41,612 bases of DNA from Alteromonadaceae bacterium (GTDB taxonomy: Bacteria; Pseudomonadota; Gammaproteobacteria; Enterobacterales; Alteromonadaceae): the NCBI GenBank assembly GCA_016765535.1, contig JAESPQ010000064.1:53419-95030 (forward strand). The letters run 5' to 3'. The notes below the pieces were generated by a model, which was not told the DNA's origin, did no database searches, and saw only the letters and a program-made list of their open reading frames with translations. The position numbers were made by a program, and so were the translations under genes. Shown one piece after another: positions 12,394-22,800 of the stretch; the first letter of the stretch is position 1; the number at the start of each line of letters is the position of its first letter.

Positions 12394-13083
12394 ATGTCAG
12401 CCATCACCATTAAACCTATCGCTCGCCATCATGGCTTATTTTTGTGTTTATTAGGTAGCCTAATATTAACTTGTTGTTTATTCGCCAGCTATTACCTATG
12501 GCAACAAGCACGCTTACCACTAATGACCACTATTTTAATTGCTATTATCATTCTTTTTATTGGCTTATTAAAATACAGTGAGCCACAACACAGCTTTATT
12601 TTAACTCCTGAAAAATTTATTTATGCACATCGTTATGGTCAATGGCAACTTACTTGGCCACAAATAAGTTATATAAAGCAAATATCAGAAACGCAAGGAT
12701 TTGAGTACCATCAGCTGCCTTATATAGGCATTCGTTTAAAAAGATTAACCGACATTGCTAGCAATATTTCTCCTCGCTTAGCAAGCCGTTTATTGCATGA
12801 ACAACGACCTTTATTAGCTTTTTGTTTACGTTATCAATTAATAACATTAGCACAGGCAACGATTAATTTTGATGCTTACATTACATCAAAAAATAATAAG
12901 GGGGCGGTTAAAAATATAACCATAACAGGGCCTGTTGCGGCATTTTTACATCACAGCGAAACGCTACAGCAAGCACTAGGTTATCACTTGTATATTCCAG
13001 AAAGTGCATTAGATAGGGATATTGATAATTTTGTCAGTTTACTTAAAAACTGCCATAGTAGCAGTCAGTACTACGGTAAATAA
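12394..13083 (+). CDS. Membrane protein resembling DUF2982
   Basis: This 229-residue protein has two adjacent N-terminal membrane segments (about residues 14-37 and 43-62) and then a cytoplasmic domain. The segment SYIKQISETQGFEYHQLPYIGIRLK followed by SPRLASRLLHEQRP resembles DUF2982, conserved in Shewanella- and Vibrio-like bacteria, with no known function. I chose the ATG at 12394; a TTG four codons upstream is possible but has no ribosome binding site. It ends 15 bp from the convergent AEC permease gene. The family call is from memory and moderate. Confidence 0.6.
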   Translation: MSAITIKPIARHHGLFLCLLGSLILTCCLFASYYLWQQARLPLMTTILIAIIILFIGLLKYSEPQHSFILTPEKFIYAHRYGQWQLTWPQISYIKQISETQGFEYHQLPYIGIRLKRLTDIASNISPRLASRLLHEQRPLLAFCLRYQLITLAQATINFDAYITSKNNKGAVKNITITGPVAAFLHHSETLQQALGYHLYIPESALDRDIDNFVSLLKNCHSSSQYYGK

Positions 13084-13098
13084 AACGATAACAAATCA

Positions 13099-14025
13099 TT
13101 AAAGTACTAGGTTATTAACCCAATAAACCAATGGCAAAAATATAAACGAAAGAAACAAGCCAAAACCCACCATAGCACTTGCTAGTTTTGGTGCTAAATT
13201 TGCTTGCATCGCCATAACGCCTGCGGTAACCATAGGTGGCATAGCCGCTTCAAATACCGACACTTTGGCAATATCACTGGCAACTGGAGCAAGCCAAGCA
13301 ACTAGTAAAATAACCAAAGGGGTTATTAGCATCTTAATGGTTAAGCCAAGCATTAATGGTTTTCGATAATGAGGATCAAGTTGTAATTGAAATTGTAAGC
13401 CAACAATAAACATCGTTAATGGCACCATTGCCAACGCAAACCACGATAACAAGGGGGTGATAATTGGCGGAATAAACGCTTTGCTAATAAAGCCAGCACC
13501 AACAAACAAAGCAAAAATTAGCGCAATAAAAGGCGGAAAACGAAATACCCGTACCACAATAGTAATGACATTAGGTTTTTTATCATTGTCACTAAAAAGT
13601 GAAATGATCAGCGTGCCGTATACTGCTAAAGCAATAAAATTACCAAGCTGATCAAAAATAATCGCGTAGGGTAATAATGCTTCACCATAAAACATTTTCA
13701 CCATAGGAAAACCTAAATACGAGGTATTACCTAGTACTGCCGTCATCATTAACGCGCCAATAACACCTTTAGACCAACTAAGCTTTTTACCTAATAAATA
13801 AACACAGCAAGCGGCAACTGTAACCGTAAGCCATGCGGCAACGATGGGGAATAACAACTCACTCGATAATTGTAATTGTGGAATACGCAATAAAATTACC
13901 GCAGGAATGGCAATGTTAATGACGAGTTGGTTTAGCGTTATAGGTAGTTTTTTAGGTAAACTAAATAACCGTTGTGCCAATAAACCTAAGCTAAAAAAAC
14001 TAAAAATAAGAATAAAATTAATCAT
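13099..14025 (-). CDS. AEC-family transporter (auxin efflux carrier type)
   Basis: A 308-residue, very hydrophobic inner-membrane protein with about ten membrane segments in two halves. It resembles AEC-family permeases (YfdV/MdcF type), which export or exchange organic acids or other small metabolites. Typical segments are NQLVINIAIPAVILLRIPQL, TSYLGFPMVKMFYG and the C-terminal AAMPPMVTAGVMA. The substrate cannot be read from the sequence. It lies convergent to the DUF2982-like gene, and downstream of the SNF2 gene on the same strand with a palindrome between them. Confidence 0.85.
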   Translation of the reverse strand: MINFILIFSFFSLGLLAQRLFSLPKKLPITLNQLVINIAIPAVILLRIPQLQLSSELLFPIVAAWLTVTVAACCVYLLGKKLSWSKGVIGALMMTAVLGNTSYLGFPMVKMFYGEALLPYAIIFDQLGNFIALAVYGTLIISLFSDNDKKPNVITIVVRVFRFPPFIALIFALFVGAGFISKAFIPPIITPLLSWFALAMVPLTMFIVGLQFQLQLDPHYRKPLMLGLTIKMLITPLVILLVAWLAPVASDIAKVSVFEAAMPPMVTAGVMAMQANLAPKLASAMVGFGLFLSFIFLPLVYWVNNLVL

Positions 14026-14057
14026 ACTACATTGATAACCTAAATTTTTAGCGCAAG

Positions 14058-14077
14058 ATGCTGACCTGCGTCAGTAT
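14058..14077. repeat. ATCCTGAC-type palindrome, variant copy
   Basis: A 20-bp imperfect palindrome, ATGCTGACCTGCGTCAGTAT, lies between the SNF2 and AEC permease genes. It belongs with the better copies at 19653, 23334 and 23955, differing at an arm base on each side. No T run follows, so it is not an ordinary terminator. Confidence 0.55.
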
Positions 14078-14098
14078 GACGGAATTTGAATAAAACCC

Positions 14099-17000
14099 CT
14101 AAGACAACGGTGCAAGTAATGCTTCAAGCACGTCATTAGTAAGTGTTAACTTACTTTCACTAATTTCTTCAGATAACAATGAATTAGCCAGTTCGGCTTT
14201 GGTCTGCTGAATTTGTTGTATTTTTTCTTCAATAGAATTTTCAATAATTAGTTTATACACAAATACAGGCTTGTCTTGACCAATACGATGCGCGCGATCG
14301 GTGGCTTGGTTTTCTACCGCAGGATTCCACCACGGATCAAAATGAATCACCGTATCAGCGGCCGTTAAATTTAGTCCGACACCACCCGCTTTTAAGCTAA
14401 TTAAAAATACGGGGATATTGCCTGTTTGAAATTTTTCTACTAATTGTTGACGGTTACGACTCGCCCCTGTGAGTTTAACAAAGTCGATATTTTCTTTATC
14501 CAACTCGGCTTCAATTAAAGACAACATGCTGGTGAACTGTGAAAATATTAATATTTTTCGCCCTTCATCAATTAACTCGGGTAAGGTTTCCATTAAAAAT
14601 TCTAATTTTGCTGATTGCTTAATTTTTTTCGCACTATCCATCGGTAACAACTGCGGATGATTGCACACTTGGCGTAGTTTTAATAATGCATCGAGTATCT
14701 CAATTTGACTACGCTGTAAGCCTTTTTTAGCAATAATATCTTTTAAACGTACATCCATCGCCAAACGTACTGACTCATACAATTGTGCTTGTTTACCTTC
14801 AATACGTAACTTTTGCACAATTTCAGTTTTTTTCGGTAATTCAGTCGCTATTTTGTCTTTAGTACGGCGTAAAATAAAAGGTTTTATCCGTTGATTTAAT
14901 ATGACTTTGCGTTGATGATCATTATATTTTTCAATAGGATTTTTAAAAAGCTTATTAAATTGCTTTTGCCCGCCTAAAAAACCGGGTAACAAAAAGTTAA
15001 ATTGCGCCCAAAATTCACCTAAATGATTTTCCATCGGTGTACCTGTAACACATAATTTATGTTCAGATTTCAAGCTTATAACCGCTTGGTAAAGTTTTGT
15101 TTTTGGATTTTTAATATATTGCGCTTCATCTAGAATTAAATAATAAAACTCTAAATCTTGATAGATATCAGCATCTTTAACAATTAACGCATAGCTAGTG
15201 ATCACCACATCAAAATGAGTTAACTGATCAAAATATTGATGTCTGTCGCTGCCATTAACCACCACATAAGAAAGATCAGGCGTAAATTTAGCAATTTCTT
15301 GCGCCCAGTTGAACACCACGCTGGTTGGCGCAATAATTAAACACGGTTTAGTGAGTCGGTTATGCTGTTTTTCAAACTGCAAATGCGCCAGCGATTGAAT
15401 AGTTTTTCCTAAACCCATATCGTCAGCCAAAATACCACTCAATTGATATTCACGTAGAAACTGTAACCAATTTAAACCTTGTTGCTGATAAATTCTTAAT
15501 TCAGCATTGAGTTTTTTTGGCACCTGAACAGCTTTTATTTGTGTGAAATTTTTCAATTTCTCAGCGAGCTTACGTAATCGCTCCGCCCCTTGGGTCATTA
15601 AACCTTGATCATCAAGCATGCTTAAGGTTTGATGCCCCTGAAACCGTGAAAGCTGTAAACTACCATCGTCTTGCAGCGCATTGGGCATAAACAATTCAAC
15701 AAACTGCGTTAACAGTGGCTTAATGCTTTGGTAATCTAACGCAATAAACTCGCCATTTTCAAGGGTGACAAACACTTTTGCATGCTCTTGCGCAAAAGAC
15801 TCTTTTTCTGTTTGGCTAAGCCCATCACTTAAATCATGACTTAGTAGCTTTTTCGGTAATTGTTCAATGGCACTAAGCAATATCGGAAACGCGGGCATTT
15901 GTTTGCCATTAATATCTAACTTTAATGCCAAGGAGAAAAAATCATGGCTAGCATTTTCATCTTCAACAATTTCTGCACTAAAAACATTAGCCGTTAACTG
16001 CTCTTGATAATAAAAATTATCACTAATGGTTATTTTCCAGCCTTGCTTTTTTAATTCTGGCATAGTGTTATGTAAAAAACGATGCCAGAAATACGCTCCT
16101 TGTAAATGTAATAAAGTCTCTTTTTCACGATGATAAGTATTACGCGTATATTCACTAAAGTGTTTATTTTTTAATAACGACAATGCTTTTTCTTCAAAAG
16201 CGAAATCGCGATAAATACGTGTTTTTTGCTGATCATTTTCGTTATCGGCAGACTTTGAACTCTCAACCATTATCACGGCATTATTGTTGGCTGGTGAAAT
16301 TAAATTACCGTTATAATTAAATTCAACTCTTGCTAATGATAATTCTGGATCATGAGAATATGGCGAGCTTAATCGTAACTGTACTACAGGTTTAGTTAAT
16401 TCAATGGCTTGCTTTAATTTCGGTTTAGGTATTTTTTCAGCCACTTCACCCAACGACAATTCAAGCTTACTCATTACCCAAGGTAATTGTTCTTCACTAA
16501 ACGTTGGACTTGCTAATAAGTTTTCTTCAAAATTACATTGCGTATTGGTGTTTACTAAGCCGAGACTATTGTTTTTACTATAGTAATAGCTGAGCGGCTG
16601 CGATTTTATAAAACGAATATCGTCGCAAGGGTTATCTAAGACCAAACATAATGTTTGCAAATTATCTTCTAATTCAGTCCATTGCCAGCTTGCCTTTATT
16701 GATTCAGCTAAGGTGATTGGTTTTTCTAAATCATAGCTTTCTAACCAATAACAACGCCCGGTAGCAATTAAACGCACCAATAAATCATGACTTTTTATTT
16801 CATGGCGAAAATTATTACCTTTGGTTATTTGAGCAATAATGTCACCATCTTCATCATTAACATAAACAAGATTATTTAAATGATTTGATATATGTTCCGC
16901 AGATAAAGACTGACTCCAACCACCACGCGTTTTTTGACGTGAGCTTTTTACCATTAATTGCAAATAGTCACTATCATCGTGAGTGTTTTTTTGTAAAAAA

Positions 17001-17365
17001 TAGAGTAATGCTTTAGCTGACACTGATTTTTCAGGCGCATCAAAACCGCTAAGCCATTGTTCTATTTTAGCTTTTGATGCACCACGAGAGACTTTGTTTT
17101 CTAAATAGTACTGTGCCAGTGCCGCACCATGTTTACATTGATAACCGACATAACAATTGCATAACGATGTTATTTTTTGTTTATTGGCATTATATTCTAA
17201 ACGAGTGGCATAATGCTCAGTCCAATAAGACTCACTGCCAACAGTACCGCGAATAAGATCACCCTCACGCACCGCATTTTTAACTAACTTTTTATAAAAT
17301 AAACGATGGCCTTTTTGCCACTCATTGGCAGGAAAAACGGCTTTTAAACTCTTTTCAGAAAACAT
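14099..17365 (-). CDS. SWIM zinc-finger SNF2-family helicase-like ATPase
   Basis: This 1088-residue protein is a bacterial Swi2/Snf2 ATPase that should move on double-stranded DNA. An N-terminal SWIM zinc finger (CNC...CKH, about residues 68-85) is followed by a long middle region. The SNF2 motor has DDMGLGKT (about 648), DEAQYIKNP (about 745) and GTPMENHLGEFW. The C-terminal helicase half has FSQFTSML, LISLKAGGVGLNLTAAD and the final QATDRAHRIGQ. Such proteins are widespread; their exact job, perhaps chromosome or transcription maintenance, is unclear. It is not RapA-like in length or N-terminus. No defence genes surround it. Confidence 0.92.
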   Translation of the reverse strand: MFSEKSLKAVFPANEWQKGHRLFYKKLVKNAVREGDLIRGTVGSESYWTEHYATRLEYNANKQKITSLCNCYVGYQCKHGAALAQYYLENKVSRGASKAKIEQWLSGFDAPEKSVSAKALLYFLQKNTHDDSDYLQLMVKSSRQKTRGGWSQSLSAEHISNHLNNLVYVNDEDGDIIAQITKGNNFRHEIKSHDLLVRLIATGRCYWLESYDLEKPITLAESIKASWQWTELEDNLQTLCLVLDNPCDDIRFIKSQPLSYYYSKNNSLGLVNTNTQCNFEENLLASPTFSEEQLPWVMSKLELSLGEVAEKIPKPKLKQAIELTKPVVQLRLSSPYSHDPELSLARVEFNYNGNLISPANNNAVIMVESSKSADNENDQQKTRIYRDFAFEEKALSLLKNKHFSEYTRNTYHREKETLLHLQGAYFWHRFLHNTMPELKKQGWKITISDNFYYQEQLTANVFSAEIVEDENASHDFFSLALKLDINGKQMPAFPILLSAIEQLPKKLLSHDLSDGLSQTEKESFAQEHAKVFVTLENGEFIALDYQSIKPLLTQFVELFMPNALQDDGSLQLSRFQGHQTLSMLDDQGLMTQGAERLRKLAEKLKNFTQIKAVQVPKKLNAELRIYQQQGLNWLQFLREYQLSGILADDMGLGKTIQSLAHLQFEKQHNRLTKPCLIIAPTSVVFNWAQEIAKFTPDLSYVVVNGSDRHQYFDQLTHFDVVITSYALIVKDADIYQDLEFYYLILDEAQYIKNPKTKLYQAVISLKSEHKLCVTGTPMENHLGEFWAQFNFLLPGFLGGQKQFNKLFKNPIEKYNDHQRKVILNQRIKPFILRRTKDKIATELPKKTEIVQKLRIEGKQAQLYESVRLAMDVRLKDIIAKKGLQRSQIEILDALLKLRQVCNHPQLLPMDSAKKIKQSAKLEFLMETLPELIDEGRKILIFSQFTSMLSLIEAELDKENIDFVKLTGASRNRQQLVEKFQTGNIPVFLISLKAGGVGLNLTAADTVIHFDPWWNPAVENQATDRAHRIGQDKPVFVYKLIIENSIEEKIQQIQQTKAELANSLLSEEISESKLTLTNDVLEALLAPLS

Positions 17366-17609
17366 AAATAAATGGGTTACTTTTAATTGTATTGGTTAAA
17401 TATGGGCGGTAAAACTAACTTTGCTAGTATTACTTTATTAATGCGGATTAATTATACTCCGCAATAATAACAATATTTACTTGTTAAAACTATTATCGTC
17501 AAAGTATTTGATTTATTTAACTCTGCATTACAATTTAAACAAGACTACGCTTTGCGATACAGACATCGCTAGTTATACTAATACTACTTATTTTTATTAA
17601 ATCGTGACT

Positions 17610-18176
17610 ATGAAAAAACTCGTTATTATTACCCTGCTATTATTAAATACTTTACTACTGAATGCCTGTGTTAGCACCAGTAATAATTCACCCGCACAAA
17701 AACGTGCTGAAATACAAAAAATGAGCAAGCAAGTACTTACTCAAATATATAAAGAAACCCCCCGAATTCGTACTGAAGTTAATAAAGCGGCAGGTTATGC
17801 GGTCTTTAGCAATGCACAAATCAACTTATTATTTATGTCTGCTGGTGGTGGTTACGGTGTAGTACATAACAATAATTCAGCCAAAAATATTTATATGAAT
17901 ATGGGCGAAGCGGGTGTTGGTTTTGGCTTAGGAGTTAAAGACTTTCGTGTCGTTTTTGTTTTTCATACCAAAACTGCTCTTAGCAAATTTATTGCTGATG
18001 GCTGGAGCGTTGGTGCAGAGGCTGATGCTGCGGCAAAAACTAGCGATAAAGGTGACGCAACTAGCGCAGGTATGACGCTAGGCGACATTAGTGTTTATCA
18101 ATTAACCGAAAGTGGTTTAGCACTACAAGCGATGATAAAAGGCACTAAATATTGGCCGAATGATGAGTTGAATTAA
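17610..18176 (+). CDS. SYLF-domain (Ysc84-like) lipoprotein
   Basis: The start has a lipoprotein signal: a hydrophobic stretch, then LLNAC with the lipid-anchor Cys near residue 20. The rest is a SYLF/Ysc84 lipid-binding domain, with AGYAVFSNAQINLLFMSAGGGYGVV, MGEAGVGFGLGVKDFRVVFVF and WSVGAEADAAAK. The role in bacteria is unclear; envelope lipid binding is the usual inference. I chose the ATG at 17610 over a GTG two codons earlier. The final 40 bp of this gene, through the stop codon, are repeated exactly at 19587-19626, past the next gene, which suggests an insertion or duplication event at its 3' end. Confidence 0.85.
   Translation: MKKLVIITLLLLNTLLLNACVSTSNNSPAQKRAEIQKMSKQVLTQIYKETPRIRTEVNKAAGYAVFSNAQINLLFMSAGGGYGVVHNNNSAKNIYMNMGEAGVGFGLGVKDFRVVFVFHTKTALSKFIADGWSVGAEADAAAKTSDKGDATSAGMTLGDISVYQLTESGLALQAMIKGTKYWPNDELN
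18137..18176 (+). repeat. 40-bp direct repeat, copy 1 (3' end of the SYLF gene)
   Basis: These 40 bp are the last codons and the stop of the SYLF lipoprotein gene. They occur again without mismatch at 19587-19626, in the same orientation. The 1410 bp between the copies carries the outer-membrane beta-barrel gene. Confidence 0.92.
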
Positions 18177-18330
18177 TGCCTATATCATTCATAGGTAATT
18201 CGTACTCAACATCCCACGCAATTTCTTTCGAATAACTAATTTCTTCACAAAAATGATCTGCATTTGCTTTTGGCAAAAACTTAAAAGTAAAAAAGATGCA
18301 ACGGTAAAAGACTGTTTCTTTAATATTTCC
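18145..18330 (-). pseudogene. Possible gene remnant antisense to the SYLF 3' end
   Basis: This minus-strand frame is open for 61 codons and has protein-like composition in its second half (FCEEISYSKEIAWDVEYELP), but no ATG at its 5' end and no ribosome binding site. Its last 11 codons run into the first 40-bp repeat, so the original 3' end may have been replaced when that junction formed. I do not recognise a family with confidence. It could equally be a chance open frame. Confidence 0.25.
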
Positions 18331-18428
18331 TTATTTATGTTAAACATGTAACTTGATTATCAAACTAAAAATTAGCACTTGTTATTTTTCAAGAATAACA
18401 GCTAGGTATAACTCCATTTATATATAAA

Positions 18429-19253
18429 TTAAAATTGAGCAATAAAATCAAGACTATACACATCAAAGTCAGTAATTTTTTTATCGGTTGAATTACTACT
18501 ATACCTCACACTTAAAGCATAATTTTTATTAAAATAATACTCAGCGCCAAATGAGTAGATATCATTCTCAGCATAATTAGCAAAAATAGAACTATTTTTG
18601 TTAAAATAAAAGTTCGCCCCCACAGACCAAAAATCATCACCATTGTTAGTAAAAATATAACTAATACTTGTTGTTAAATATTGTTCTTGTGCAAGCGCAA
18701 CAAAGTATTTTGAACTAAAGGTATGAAAATCAAAATTTTCATCGGTATTGTAGGTAAAACCAATATAATCATTGGCATTAAGTTGCCAATTATAAGCAGC
18801 GTTAAATTGATAAAAAACATTAACATCCTCTACTTTATTCGCCGTAACTTTAACTAAAAAATCATCCGTGATTAAATAGCCTAAACTCATATCATAGTTG
18901 TCAACACTCGCCTTTTTATTATCAGCATCAATACGATGATAAGAGCCAGCAATTAAAAAGTTATTTATAAATAACTCTCCACCCAACCTATAGCTGTCAT
19001 TCCAATCGCCAGAGGCATATCCGGCAAAAACATTGGAAATAGGATTAATATATTCAAATTCGTTTAATGGTCCTAATGTTGATCTTTTATCAAAAAAGTA
19101 AGTGCTGCTAAATCCATAGCTATCTGAACTTGATAATGCATTATCAAATTTAGAATAACCAATTGAAATAAAAGATTGATAATCAGTGGCGGTTGCCGAG
19201 TATGTAGTTAAAACCAATAGAGGTAAGATTATTGCTTGTGGTACTAATTTCAT
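18429..19253 (-). CDS. Outer-membrane beta-barrel protein, unknown family
   Basis: This 274-residue protein has a signal peptide (MKLVPQAIILPLLVLTTYSATA) and alternating hydrophobic/polar strands rich in Tyr, Phe, Asn and Asp. It ends in a C-terminal Phe (FIAQF), the usual signal for outer-membrane barrel assembly. About 10-12 strands seem likely. I start at the ATG at 19253, which has an AAGGAA ribosome binding site; an upstream ATG at 19289 adds 12 residues that break the signal peptide. It lies between two exact 40-bp repeats, so it may have arrived as a unit. No specific family or substrate is recognised. Confidence 0.72.
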   Translation of the reverse strand: MKLVPQAIILPLLVLTTYSATATDYQSFISIGYSKFDNALSSSDSYGFSSTYFFDKRSTLGPLNEFEYINPISNVFAGYASGDWNDSYRLGGELFINNFLIAGSYHRIDADNKKASVDNYDMSLGYLITDDFLVKVTANKVEDVNVFYQFNAAYNWQLNANDYIGFTYNTDENFDFHTFSSKYFVALAQEQYLTTSISYIFTNNGDDFWSVGANFYFNKNSSIFANYAENDIYSFGAEYYFNKNYALSVRYSSNSTDKKITDFDVYSLDFIAQF

Positions 19254-19586
19254 TCTGTACGTTCCTTGTTCATGAGTTTTATTTTCCAAATAAATAACAC
19301 CAACATTATATTATATTAACAAAAAACAATCCATTAAAAACATCACGCATACCTATGAATCTTTATGATTTTATTTGTTATTGCTTTTCAACCAAAAGAT
19401 AACCGTCTTTCCTCCCCTAAAATTTTATTTAAAATAACTTTACGCAAATCGTTAAATTTGATCTATTACTTATCTTTAAGTAATGGAAAATTTTTTAGGT
19501 TTTTAAATATAGGTGTGTCAATACTCATTGTCTATAATTTTAAAAAGGATTATCAAACTCCACATCAAAACACAGAGAATTGACAA
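19254..19586. other. Intergenic DNA upstream of the beta-barrel gene
   Basis: Very AT-rich and without a convincing gene. A 72-codon plus-strand frame at 19365-19583 has no ribosome binding site and low-complexity composition. The region up to the second 40-bp repeat should contain the promoter of the beta-barrel gene. Confidence 0.5.
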
Positions 19587-19626
19587 AAAAGGCACTAAAT
19601 ATTGGCCGAATGATGAGTTGAATTAA
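19587..19626 (+). repeat. 40-bp direct repeat, copy 2 (displaced SYLF gene end)
   Basis: An exact copy of 18137-18176, including the SYLF stop codon, but here it is not attached to the gene. DNA after this copy, starting GCTATTGTCG, may be the original downstream flank of the SYLF gene. Confidence 0.92.
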
Positions 19627-19652
19627 GCTATTGTCGTATTTTAGCTAGAGAG

Positions 19653-19672
19653 ATCCTAACCTATGTCAGGAT
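19653..19672. repeat. ATCCTGAC-type palindrome, copy 2
   Basis: ATCCTAAC-CTAT-GTCAGGAT is an 8-bp-arm palindrome with one mismatch, 180 bp downstream of the kinase gene stop. Related copies are at 14058, 23334 and 23955. Confidence 0.7.
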
Positions 19673-19685
19673 GGAACGTTTTGTT

Positions 19686-19824
19686 GGTGGGCAAAATATC
19701 CACCCTACTAATAATCAAGATACAGGGTGGTAAGCCACAAAACAGCATTCCCTGTAGGGTGGCGCATGAGGTACGAATGCCCACACATTATATTGATGTT
19801 GGTGGGTAAAATGCCCATCCTACA
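19686..19824. repeat. GTGGGCA/TGCCCAC intergenic repeat cluster, copy 2
   Basis: Two units related to 3293-3356. The first runs from GGTGGGCA to TGCCCAC (19686-19785), with internal CACCCTAC and GTAGGGTGG segments and a longer centre. The second is a shorter unit starting GGTGGGTAAAATGCCCA at 19801. Together they fill the space downstream of the hybrid kinase gene. Confidence 0.7.
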
Positions 19825-19851
19825 ATAATATCAGCACTTCATCGTAGCGAT

Positions 19852-22800
19852 TTATTCTAAATAATTATCTTGTAAACGCTTTGTCAGCATAGCTGACATC
19901 ATCGCTCGTAAAGCAGCAGGCTTTACTAATTTACGCATAAAACCAACATTAGCCCGTTGGGTTTTTTCTTCAATGTCGCTCTCTGTGGTAGCCGTAATTA
20001 ATATTGCCGGAATAATATTATTCGCTTGATGACGAATTTTGGCAATTAAACTTAAACCGTCTTGATTATTATCAAGTTGATAGTCTACCAATAAAATATC
20101 CACTTCATTTTGATGTTCATTAAATACACTTAACGCTTGTTCAAACGATTCTGCCCCATAAACCTGACATTGCCATGCGGTTAATAGCTCTAACATACCA
20201 TTTAATACTGCCGTGTCATTATCTATGCAAAGCACGGTTGCTCCTTGCAAACTCACTTTGGGGCGAATAATTTCATCCACCACCAAGGCTTCTGCTTTTG
20301 TTTTAGGCAACAAGATACTGAATTTACAACCTTGATTTTCGCGCGATGTTAGTGATAATGGATGTGCTAAAATATTCGCTAAACTTTGAGTAATATTAAG
20401 CCCTAAACCTAGCCCTTGACCACCAAAATTGTTAACCGCATTAACATTCTCTAATTGAATAAACTGTTCAAAAACAATTTCTTGTTTATCTTCAGGAATA
20501 CCCGGCCCATTATCTAATATTTGAATTTGTAATTGTCCTCGCACTTTACGCACACCTAATAAAACTTTACCCGGACTAGCATAACGAAAAGCATTACCTA
20601 ACAGGTTTTGTAAAATACGTCGCAATAAATGTTTATCACTTTTTACCCACTGCTTAGTAAGCATTACCCTAAAATCAACATTGAGTTCATCGGCAGCCGC
20701 AGAAAATTCTTGCGCTAAACTACTAAAAAGCTCATTTAAAGGAAACGCTGCTAAATTAGGATTAATATTTCCCCCTTCAATACGAGCAATTTCACCCAAA
20801 TTGGCCAGTAATTCATTTGCAACTTTTAATGAATTTTTAATATTCTCAACTTGTCGTTTTTGCACATCATTAAGATCATCTTGTGTTGATAATGCTGAAG
20901 TAAATAAACGCGCCGCTTCTAAGGGTTGCATTAAATCATGACTGCAAGCTTTTAAATATTGGCTTTTTTTGAAATGTGCTTGCTCTGATTTTTCACGAGC
21001 TAGAGCAAGCTCTTTATTCGCTTTTGCTAATTTTTTTGTACGCTCTAATACGCTGGTTGCTAAGTCTTGATTTGCTTCTTTTAAAACCAATTCAGCTTCT
21101 TTATAAGCAGTAATATCAGTAAACATCATCACAAAACCACCGTCAGGCAAGGGATTGCCTTCAATGCGAATAACCTGTCCATTATGGTGCTGACGCTCTG
21201 AACTGTGCGGACTACCTTGTTTTAAATACTCAATACGCTTAGCTACTTGTTCTTCTATATTACCCGTACCACACAAGCCACGAACAACATTAAAACGAAT
21301 TAATTTTTCAATAGGACAGCCAACAGAAACCAGTCTAGGGGGATAATCAAATAACGCTAAGTATTTTTTATTCCACGCCACTAAATTTAAATTTTCATCG
21401 ATAATAGACATGCCTTCACTGGCATTTTCGATGGCACTTTGTAGCAAATCATGACCAAATTTTTGCTTTTGTGTCGACGCTTCTTCCACCAAGAGCGCTA
21501 ATTCATCAAGGGCAATATCACGCCCTTCTAACGCAGAACTTAACACTAAACGCGCCGATGACGAGCCCATCACTTTTGCCAAAGTATTTTCGGTGTGTTC
21601 AAGCAATGCTTGTTTATATTCTTGTTGCGTTAGGTGTTTCTTTTCTGAACCTAAAATAAATTGTTCAAAACTCAATTGTGCTTTTTCATCACCAACAAAA
21701 CGAGAGACTAATAATTGTAATTCGTTAAGGTTAATTTGTCGGGTTTTAGGTGATTTTACTTGTTGTGGTGCGCGCCACTCTAAAAATAAAGATGCTTGTA
21801 CTCGTTCTTGTACACTATGACGACTTAATTGTGAAATAGACCACATCACCACAATATTAACCATTAAGCTTAACAATGTCGCAACGCTATTGGCGGGCAT
21901 AAAATCGGTAATAAAGGGCTGCGGATAAAGACCTATTTGCGGCAAAAAATTCAATAAAAACCATAATAAAAAACCAATTAAAATACCACTATACACTCCT
22001 TTTAAACTCGCTCTACGCCAATAAAAAGCAGCCAGTAGTGCTGGTGTTAACTGCGCAATAGCGCCAAAAGCGATTTCTCCTAACGATGATAGCGTGTCAG
22101 GTGACGCCATCAAAAAGACTAAATAACCTAACATTACCACCAGTAGGACTAAAACTTTACGGGTATTAAGTAATTTCAAACGAAAATTATCATAGTTATC
22201 TGGTTTTACACGGCGAAATAATAACGGAAACACAATTTCGTTACTGAGCATGGTACTCAGCGCAATGGCTGAAATTATCACCATAGAGCTGGCTGCTGAT
22301 ATTGCCCCTAAAAAAGTAAATAGTGTTAACCATACTTGCTGACCTTGCCAAGGCAAATACAGCACATAAGCATCAGGAGCGACATGATTGTTAAGTAACA
22401 AATGACCCGCCAAACTTAAAGGAATAGTACCTAGCGCAAAAACAAGTAAATATAACGGGAAAACTCGACGACTAAGCCAAGTTTGTTTAGTGTTTTTTAG
22501 CTCTACCACCATTACTTGAAATTGTCTCGGTAGCGACAAAAAGGCGGTCATAGTGATCACTAATAAACTCAACATTGAAATAGCATTGGAAAAATTAAAT
22601 TGGCTAGCAAAGTCTATTTTTTGAGCGGCTTGTTGCCATAAATCAACAGGCGAGTCATAAAGAAAAAAAGAAACAAACAAAGCGACGGCAATAAAAGCAA
22701 TAAGCTTAACTAACGACTCAAAAGCAATCGCTAGCATCACCCCAGGATGGCGTTCGGTAACATCAATAGTACGTATGCCAAACACTATGGTAAAGCCAGC

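Noticed and set aside
14099-17365. SNF2 ATPase as part of a defence island (DISARM-like or similar)
   Set aside because: Neighbours are a permease and a SYLF lipoprotein; no methylase, nuclease or other defence gene adjoins, and the SWIM-SNF2 build is common as a stand-alone gene.
19365-19583. A 72-codon plus-strand frame between the beta-barrel gene and the second 40-bp repeat
   Set aside because: No ribosome binding site, low-complexity AT-driven composition and no recognisable domain.
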